Source of the DNA: Chlorocebus sabaeus
Taxonomy: Eukaryota > Chordata > Mammalia > Primates > Cercopithecidae
Assembly (NCBI RefSeq): GCF_047675955.1
Contig: NC_132910.1
Coordinates: 109,537,143 to 109,601,142, forward strand
Length of the DNA: 64,000 bases
Direction of reading: 5' to 3'
Below are positions 56,357 through 64,000 of this stretch, piece by piece. Position numbers and translations under genes: made by a program. The notes beneath the pieces were generated by a model. It did no database searches. It saw only the letters and a list, made by a program, of their open reading frames with translations, and had not been told where the DNA came from. The stretch's first letter is position 1. Each line of letters begins with the position of its first letter.

Positions 56357-56517
56357 GCCGGGGTTACGTGAGCCCGGGGCGGGCGGCCGCCGGGCCAATG
56401 GCCGCCGCCGGGGCCGCCGCGCTCCTCCCGCGCCGCCGCCGCCGCCGTGGGGCTGCGGGCTCCTCCCGCAGGAGATAACTGTCAGCGCGCGAGGCGGCGG
56501 CGGGCCGGCTCAGTCAT

Positions 56518-56796
56518 ATGACCGGCAGCCGGCAGCTCCGGCGCCGAGCAGAGTTACTCAGCTGCAGCGGCCCCGCGCTCCCGCAAGGCTGGGCGGCCGC
56601 GCCGCCGCGATGGCCCCGCCACCGCGGCCGCCGCCCCCGGCTGCGCGCTGAGCCGCCGGCCCCCGGAGCGCCACGGCCGGAGCTGCGGCGGCGGCGGCGG
56701 CGGCATCATGGCCCCGACCCTGCTCCAGAAGCTCTTCAACAAAAGGGGCAGCAGCGGCAGCTCCGCGGCGGCGTCTGCCCAGGGCAGGGCTCCTAA
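56518..56796 (+). other. Overlapping upstream open reading frame in the FNIP2 leader
   Basis: A 92-codon frame starts at ATG 56518 (weak context: C at -3, A at +4), in a different frame from FNIP2, and ends at 56796, so it overlaps the main start codon. It is rich in Arg/Pro/Ala as expected of CpG-island text, so a protein product is unlikely. It could reduce FNIP2 translation if transcription starts upstream of 56518. Confidence 0.4.
56686..56703 (+). repeat. (CGG)6 in the FNIP2 5' leader
   Basis: Six pure CGG units ending 4 bp before the FNIP2 start codon. Confidence 0.95.
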
Positions 56797-56814
56797 GGAA
56801 GGACCCGCCTTTAG
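56708..56814 (+). CDS. FNIP2: FNIP2 first coding exon (gene continues beyond the window)
   Basis: Encodes [20 protein letters not shown] and continues to KEGPAF (35 codons plus AG), followed by donor TTTAG|gtgagg at 56815. This is the N-terminus of folliculin-interacting protein 2. The start has a strong context (A at -3, G at +4). FNIP2 binds folliculin and AMPK, acts on RagC/D at the lysosome, and is an Hsp90 co-chaperone. Only exon 1 is here; no later exon is recognisable in the following 7.2 kb, consistent with the long first intron of the human gene. The phase-2 junction TTTAG|C fits human exon 2 (from memory SWSCSEF). Confidence 0.95.
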
Positions 56815-56871
56815 GTGAGGGGCGCCGGGGGGCTACTCTGGCGCGGAACCCGAGTTGGCTTCGGTGCTCGC

Positions 56872-56922
56872 CGGGGAGGGGACGGGTAGGGGAAGGGGCC
56901 GGGTAGGGGAAGGGGAAGGGGC
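56872..56922 (+). repeat. G-rich tandem tract at the start of FNIP2 intron 1
   Basis: Repeated gggtaggggaaggggcc-type units give at least ten runs of three or more Gs on the plus (coding) strand, 60 bp inside the intron. Confidence 0.92.
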
Positions 56923-57494
56923 CGTCCGGGACGGCTCTGCCCATCGCCGGCACCTGGTCCCGGGCTTGTCAGCGTGGACGCGCCTGATCCGAGTGTGGCT
57001 CCGGACCCTCCGTGACCCTTCCTCCCGCTCTTCCTCCACAACTCGGGGTCCTTCCCCATTTCAGAGTTCTCTTGTGTTCCTTGGGGTTCCCAGGCGTGCG
57101 CTTGCTTGGCTGTGGCGACGGGAGATTCTCCGGTTATTGGGGTGAACCCCTTCCGGGCAGAGCCGCCTGGGCGCCTCTGCGGGCCCAGCAAAGCTGTGAG
57201 CTGTCATTTTGAGGGCAGCTCCAACCTATTGTGTACGTGACAGTGTTTTGAAGTTCTGAAGGAGCAACAGTCACGAAAAAGGCATCTTTCTTCTTTCTTG
57301 CCATATATGACAAGCTCTCAAACGGATGAATGAAAGTATGTAATTTCCACATCATCTGGAAGGTTGAAGCCGCATGATGTGTGGAAAGGGGGAGTAAGAT
57401 GCAATTATGAAATTTCCGAGATTTCAAGTGATCAAAGCTGATAATGTATATTTAATAGATTTGATCTCTCGAACACATACCTTTGAATATTGAT

Positions 57495-57735
57495 AGCATT
57501 TATGGGGAGCTTACTATCTAAAATGCTTTATGTTGATTTCTGTCGTTTACTTTTCTATCAATGCGGTGAGGTAGGTGCTATTATAAGTCCCATTTTACAG
57601 GTGAGGAAACTTAGAGTCCCAGAGAACTTAGGCTGCTTGCCCAAAATCCACAGCTGTCAGTGGTAGAGCCTGTGTTTTGACCCAAGCAGTTTGACCACAG
57701 ATTCCAGTCTTTAAAATCCCTATGCTGTTCTGATT
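57495..57735 (-). mobile_element. MIR
   Basis: Reversed MIR: tggggagcttactatctaaa, ggtaggtgctattataagtc, cccattttacaggtgaggaa and gaccacagattccagtct. Confidence 0.85.
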
Positions 57736-60700
57736 TCGAGGGCTAACTTTTAAAAGATGCCTTAAAATGTCCTATATTGCTTTTGAGCACAAGTATGTTG
57801 AGAGGTTTATTGATCTTTAACAATTTTTCAGCACATTTTAAAATTGAGCATTAACTCCCAAGTCTGACAGTCTTCTAGGTACTTTTTGGCCAGAATGTCT
57901 TGCAAAAACAGTTCATTGTTAAACAGATCTAGACCCAGTATAATAAACCTTTTAAAAGTTTGAAGTGAAACTTCGAAATAAATTCTGAATTAAGTTTTAT
58001 GTTCTAGATTTTGCTTTTCTTGAATTCCATCATTTAAAACAGTCTCTCACTGTGGTCATGTGAAAATTAAATAACGTGTATGACACACACACACACACGG
58101 AAGGCGTATTGTGAGGACTTTAAACTCCCTGAGTTAAATTCTCATGTTTTCTTTAGGCTAACGAGCCTTATAATTTGAGTGGGAATTCTATGCCTTTTGC
58201 TAGGCTGAGTACTAGTGATGCCATGTACTTCTCAGAATGGTAGAATTACTTCGGACCCAAGGTGTGTAATTTCGTCCCTTCCCTCCCTGTAACCAAGACT
58301 TTATCAAGGGTACAAAGCCTGGAGCGGAAGGGGCATGTGATGTTACAGGTGTCTGTATGTTGGCAGCTTTTGCCAAGGACATTTAAAGCCATTTGAATGC
58401 AGGAGGACATAGTGGCAGTTACATTGTCATTGTTTTCTGTGCTCCTTGCCCAGTTGCCGACCACCACTTCCTCTATCCACAAGTTTGAGTGTATTTGAAC
58501 CAAAAAATTGGGGCTATATTTAGGGCTTTGGGCCATATTAGGGAAATTGATTCCCACTTTGTGGGAACATTTTCAGTAGTGTTCTGACTTCTCATTTGTG
58601 TATAATGAAGAACAGAAAATTGTGCCAAGTACGGCTTTTTTTTTTTTTTTTTTGACCTCATTAGGATTTTCTACAAGTATTTGAGGTTGATGTTTTTGGA
58701 GAATTTGGGGATCCCAGTTGAACATCCTACTTGATAAGGGCCCCCTTCAATAGTGTCCCTGATAGAGGTCACCATGGCAAAGAAAGTAAAGTAGCAGATG
58801 TGAGCAAGGATGCTGGAAGATAGGAACAAACCATCCTGTGCTCACCAGACTGACAAAGGAGACCCCAAGCAAGTCTTTCCTTTTGCTCTTTTCACCTGGC
58901 TTAACTCTAAGATGCTGTGTAGCTGGCCTGGGGAAAGCTTCCAGGAAAATTTTTCTCTCTACCTAAAAACTTGTGAACCTGTATTTCATTTTATCCAGAT
59001 TTTGCCAAATAGGAGCTGGTATGTACTTCGGGGAGAACAAGGTGCCTTATTGCAGGGCATTAGCTGCCCTTGGGAACCTACCTTGTAGTTGAATAGAGTT
59101 TTAGAAGTGAAGGTAAAACGCTTAGATTAAAAATCAAGTATTCCTAACATGAATTTGTATTCTTGAGTGCGTCTAAATACAGGATGTAACTTGTTTATCT
59201 GGAGATTGAAAATTCACTGAGGATTCAGGTAGACTTTTGGGGCAGTTTTGTAATGTATATGGGGGAAAATCTAAGATCCACCTTTTTGTTTGTTTTAGAG
59301 TTCATACATCTTCTGTTTCCATGATGGACTTTCACTGGTTATTTTAAACTCTTCTCGGAATTGTTTTGCCCTTGTTGTTAGTCATTTTACTCTTGTGCAC
59401 TTCCTAGTCCCTTCGCTGGGCTTATGACTGTTCTCATTCCTCCAGTTTTTACACACTTGATTAGAGAGGAAATCTGTTGTCCAATATAACTAGTTTATCT
59501 CACAGGTCATTTTCAGGACTTCATGCTTCCTGGCATTTCATCTAAAAACAGTATCATCACAGTCAAGATTTCTTCTGGAGTATTTCCTTTAGGATCTTGA
59601 CAGAAAGCCCTTTTCATAGCTTTGAGGAAACAGGTTGCTAGGAAAACAAAAGAAATCACGATTGATCAAACTTACGTGTTTGGGAGAAGTAGTCAAAAAT
59701 GCTATATGATTATGGTATTTACATTTGAATAATGCTTTGTACCAGAAAATAAATTAGGACCCCCCCCCCAAAAACAATGATTTGTGCAGTGACTCAAGTC
59801 AGAAATAGAATTATATTCTTGGTTACCTAGGATTTAAGGCCAGGGCGTTTTCAAGCCACGCTATGCCCAGTGACTGACAGGTGTGGTTCAAGTTTGAAGC
59901 ATTATCTTAAGGCTGTTTTTGCTGCTGCTGTTGTTTTTTCCATATCTTTTGTAAATTAATGGGGCAGTTTCCCCCTAGAATGTGTATTTAGCAGGGAGAT
60001 AAAAAGACCCTGGACTATCAGATGTTTTATTCTGGAGCAGTTAAATGAAGTAGGGAAGCATATATATTATCTGGGATATGAAGAACAAGTGAAGGCATTG
60101 CAGCTGCTTGTTAGCTAGCTGTGTGAATGCCAGAGAACAGTATACCTAAGGCCAAATGGCCTAGTTAGTGCTAATCCCCACTGTTTTGGTAGAACAAATT
60201 TAATCTGTTATAGAGTTAGTATAAGTGTAATGTAATCCCCTTATCAAATAGCATCTGATGCCTCTGTGCTTGTGGCTTGGTGCTTTACCTGTATAAATCC
60301 AGGCAGGACACCCATGATCTCGCCTACTGAAGTTTACAATCTAAAGGACAACAGATTGTACACCAAGATGAGTAAATAGCAGACCACACACTGGAAACTA
60401 TGACAAACAGATAAACACTGATAAAGAGTAGATTTTTATATAAGCACAGAATTGAAAACTTACTTGCTGTTCTTGTGCTTGGAGTGACTGAGGGCAGGAT
60501 TGTGATTTACTCTTCCCTCATATGGAGGGAAATTACACAGAAGTTCTTCCTCCCCTCCCACTAATAAGTCTCCAGATGCAAGCATTTCTAATGAGATTTG
60601 TTCTGAGGTAGGGTGGAGAATATTTTGGAAAAAAACAGTTTTGTTCTAGGACACTCAACATTTTTAATGCCAATAACGTAAAACGTGACATATAAATAGC

Positions 60701-61444
60701 GGTTTTGATTTCTTTTGACTACTTTCTAAAAGAAAGTCTTTCTGTAGATTTTTCTTGCTTGCTGCCTTGGATCTACTGGCATACTCCTTACATCATATCT
60801 CCTTGTCCTGCAAGATACTATGCACTGGTTAGTGATTTTTTCAGAGGTGAAGAAGGGAAGTGAGTTCTATTAAGAGCACTTGGAACACAGATTGAGGAGG
60901 CCATTGATTTAGCCCTGCTTCCTGCACCATGTTGTTGTGAGACCCCACAAGACTCCATTTTTCTGATCCTCAGCTTTGTCATTTGTAAAGTGACAGCATC
61001 AGACCTATGAAATAGAGTTGTGGTTAGGAAGTAATGAGCTTGAAAATCTTTTGAAAAGAATAACATGCAATACAAAACGATTTTAAGTATTACCAAGCAT
61101 CTTTTTTTAGGTCATGGAGTTCAGTATTATTCCTGTTGAGGCTTTATGAAAATGGAACCATTTTTCAGAGACCGTTTTCTTTCCGTAGAGGAGAAATTTG
61201 AGACAGAGCTGAAGTGAACTGTTTTCGCTTGCGTATTAGTTTTTTAACCTTGATGCAGTCAGTCATGAAACAGAGATCTTAAGTTTTCAGAGAGGTCTTA
61301 AAGACGTTCAGTGGGCACTCACTCAAACCTGGTAGAGGTGACGGGGCATCAGAAAGATTCTTAGAAACACGGTGTGTTTGTTTTTCCAAAGTTATTTGCA
61401 AATTTTTGTTATCAAGAATAAAATCGCATTTAGCCAAAAAAGGA

Positions 61445-61660
61445 AATTGGTTAAGCAAAATGATATAGTCACACAATGGATGACATTCTATAGCAGCCGA
61501 ATCATAATTTTATACACAGACACCAAAACACAGAAAAATGTTCTCAATAGAAGAAGTAAAAGCAACTCTAGTAGCCTGACTTCACCACTGTGCAATCTAT
61601 GCATGTAACAAAATTACACTTATACCCATAAATTTATATAAATTTTAAAAAGTAAAAGCA
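61445..61660 (+). mobile_element. L1 3' end relic
   Basis: Phrases tcacacaatggatgacattc, gtgcaatctatgcatgtaac and acccataaatttatataaat resemble an L1M 3' UTR end. Confidence 0.6.
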
Positions 61661-64000
61661 AGTTATAAATTTATGTGGAAAACATTTAAAAATAGGAGCG
61701 ATTATGCATGTGCAGAATAGGCCAGCAACACTCTACACCAACATATTATAACAGTGGCTGCCAAGAGGTAGGTGAAAATTTTATTTTAATTTTTTGTGTT
61801 TTATTCTTGTTGGTATTTTTGGATTTTGCTCTAATGAATTTGTGTTACTTTTGTGATTTGGATTATTTTAAACCTAAATATTCTAGATTATTTAACTATT
61901 AGATTATTTAACTATTTAAAGTAACTTAAATAGCATTTAGCGTATTCTACACCATGAGGTAATAGAGTAAGGATAATATTTATGGAGAAACCTGATTTGA
62001 ATACATTTCTTCATAGAATCTTTCTTCTTCATCAAAAAAACTGTTAGCTGCTATTATTAAAAGTAATATGTTTGTTATGAAGTTTAATGTATTTAAAACC
62101 TAAATTTGTTACAAACCTCAGAGGCCAAGTTAATTGGCGATGTCAATAATGATAGGAAATATGTATGTGCAAAATGTTTAGTAGTTTGACAGGGTCGCTA
62201 CTTCACCTGAGCTGCAGAGCCCGGTGTAGTCTTCCTGGGGGCTCAGAGTACAGTTTAGGAGCTGCATGCCGCTCAAGCTTTATTTGAAATATGTTTAGAA
62301 AAGACTGACACAGTCCTTTGGATTTTGAGGGAATGTGGATAAGAGGGCTGGATTAGATGTTTTTAAAAGCTAAAACAGGTAGTTATAATTTTAAGTCCTG
62401 AAATGTGAATTTGTCATATGATGCATTATTATTTGATTTAGTAGGTGGTACTAAGAGATAGATGGAGGCACATGGTCTTTTAATGCATGGAGTATACAGC
62501 TCCAAAAAGAGCACTGGTTTTTGTTGTTGCTTTAGGTTGTGTTTCTTGTGGTTTGCCTGTAAGGTCAGCCTAAGGAAGCTACTTTGCCATTGAGTTTCCT
62601 TGGAAATGGAAGCTGTAAAAGATTGTCCTTGCCGTCATGAAATACTTTGGCTGCCAGCATGAACTCCTGGTGGGTGATTCTGATTTGGGAACTGGTAATG
62701 TGCTTTATTTCTCCAGCCACTGTTTTTCTTGGTGTGGGTGAAAAGGAACAAATGTTTTATACTGATTGTACAAGCCCCTTGGCTTAGTGTGAATTGTTAG
62801 GCCTGCACTATGAGATCATGTACTTGGCTGTAAAAGTAAGTCTTTCCTTTGGATGTAAGAGTGCTGAAATATTTGGTGAGTTCCTACTTACCAAGCATTC
62901 TTTATCTCAGATTTGTGAAAAATGATTATTATGTAAAAAAGGAAAAACAGGATGGACTTTTCCAGCTAACTGGGCATGTAACAGTGATTTCCCTCAACCC
63001 CACCCCATCTGTAAATGGAACATCCATGACTCACTTCTCATGGCCACACAGACACTTTTGTAACCAGTGCTTGAATGGGAGGGTGGGATGGGGATGGAAG
63101 GAGATGGGCTGGCACCCCACTTGTGTTCAGCCAGAATCTGTCCAGCTGCCTTTATAATGGACTTCTGAAAAGGACAATGTGCCTTCTCATGCATCATGCT
63201 ACATATTTTTTTTTCCTTATTGCACTTTCTGTTTGTGCCAGAATAATACAATATATTAAGCGTAATAAAATGTAGCCATTAATACTATAATGTTGTGGAT
63301 AAATGTTGTATAGCAGAGTACTCTTTCTGTTATATAAGATTTTAGTATCAGCATGAGTCTGGATCCCTGATTATCATATTTCTCTCTCCTGAACTGTGTG
63401 CCTTCATTTCTAGGAATTATTTTTCTAGTTATTTGTCCCTATAAACTTGTTTAATTTGTAGATTATACTCTAGAATTTGTGTCCATCATAGTGCTATAAG
63501 AGATTTATATATTGGTTTAGACGATGATTTTATCACCGCACCTAAGACTTTTTAATCATAAAAGGTATGTATTTCTGTATTTGATATATATCTTTAAATA
63601 AATGATTGGTGTTTGGTTATGTACTGATGTCTAATTGAAAATGACAACCAATTCATGCAGGATATCTAAGTGAGAGTGAGCACTGAGGCAGTAGAAATTC
63701 ATCCCCCAAAAGCTGAGGGGGACTAATTGAGAACCTACATATCTGGTGGGGACCTTAGCCTGTTTCCCAGTAAGGACAGTTGCATGTTGTCATGGCAACT
63801 CTTAACAAGTTGAAGACAAGTTAGACGTTAACCTGCACGTTCCTCAAGAGATGAAACAGGTGTTGATTTACGATGTGTTAGGAAGCAGCAGCAAATTCAC
63901 CAGTCCAGTTGATTCTGACTTTAACACCTTATAAATACTTCAGACTGCCAACTCTCTCTCTGATATGCCTGGAAAGTTGGACATTTTCTTTTTTTGTCTT

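Larger units (their letters stand above)
56130..57190. promoter_or_regulatory. FNIP2: CpG-island promoter of FNIP2
   Basis: Dense CpG and GC over about 1 kb around FNIP2 exon 1. A CCAAT box lies at 56395-56399, a ttacgtgag element at 56364-56372 (ACGTG core) and a CATATG E-box at 56515-56520, with no TATA box. Transcription probably starts between about 56,450 and 56,560. Confidence 0.85.
56815..64000 (+). other. FNIP2: FNIP2 intron 1 (5' part)
   Basis: Begins at the donor gtgagg. About 7.2 kb contain no Alu, in sharp contrast to the intergenic region. Recognised contents are the G-rich tract at 56872-56922, a MIR at 57.5 kb, short (AC)n at 58084-58098, a T run near 58637-58654, a C run at 59760-59769 and an L1 relic near 61.5 kb. 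The rest is unique or too old to assign. Confidence 0.75.

Noticed and set aside
56398..56478. Upstream ATG (26 codons) in the FNIP2 promoter
   Set aside because: The ATG overlaps the CCAAT box and so very probably lies upstream of transcription start.
56132..57191. Long minus-strand frames (88-149 codons) in the FNIP2 CpG island
   Set aside because: Arg/Gly/Pro/Ala-rich antisense text of a GC-rich island without domain or splice support.
1..64000. CRISPR arrays, operons, phage or plasmid systems, tRNA/snRNA genes
   Set aside because: Looked for and not seen; the sequence is primate nuclear DNA and the direct repeats are Alus, LTRs and microsatellites. Alu B-box-like motifs account for tRNA-like hints.
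1..64000. Source species is human
   Set aside because: Gene order fits human 4q32.1, but about 11 PPID residues differ from the remembered human protein and the 12-bp-deleted AluY points to an Old World monkey.

Overview
The window is mammalian nuclear DNA from a primate. Alu elements make up much of it (about 40 copies or fragments in 64 kb). Intron-exon genes are bounded by GT-AG splice sites, and two CpG islands mark promoters. Exon-by-exon translation identifies PPID (cyclophilin-40, minus strand, complete, 10 coding exons, 370 codons) and the first coding exon of FNIP2 (folliculin-interacting protein 2, plus strand). This is the human chromosome 4q32.1 arrangement, where ETFDH lies just beyond the PPID 3' end. 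The PPID protein differs from the human one, as I remember it, at about 11 positions. One young AluY carries an exact 12-bp internal deletion that I associate with Old World monkey AluYR subfamilies. I therefore infer an Old World monkey rather than human; this is inference and needs an alignment.

Layout. 1 to about 310: gene-distal sequence, possibly the ETFDH 3' UTR on the plus strand, with a DNA-transposon fragment. About 310-14,610: PPID, read right to left, with the CpG-island promoter at 14.1-14.7 kb, the start codon at 14,462-14,464 and the stop at 1,170-1,172. 14.7-56.1 kb: intergenic desert packed with Alus, MaLR-type LTRs, L1 3' ends, MIR and L2-like relics and simple repeats, with no convincing gene. 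56.1-57.2 kb: FNIP2 CpG-island promoter and exon 1. 56,815-64,000: FNIP2 intron 1, unusually poor in Alus.

The two genes are neighbours but not an operon: PPID and FNIP2 are transcribed away from each other from promoters about 42 kb apart. PPID is an Hsp90 co-chaperone peptidyl-prolyl isomerase. FNIP2 is a folliculin/AMPK/Hsp90-binding regulator of mTORC1 and TFE3/TFEB signalling. The shared Hsp90 connection is probably coincidental.

No undescribed protein system was found. The most unusual structures are two local rearrangements: a 244/224-bp inverted duplication centred on a broken Alu (38,263-38,816), and a ~330-bp duplicate of nearby unique DNA spliced into the middle of an Alu (17,088-17,418, matching 18,719-19,054). 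An LTR split by two Alus in opposite orientation and G-quadruplex-prone tracts around FNIP2 exon 1 are next. Repeat boundaries are read by eye and are good to roughly 5-20 bp; subfamily names need RepeatMasker.
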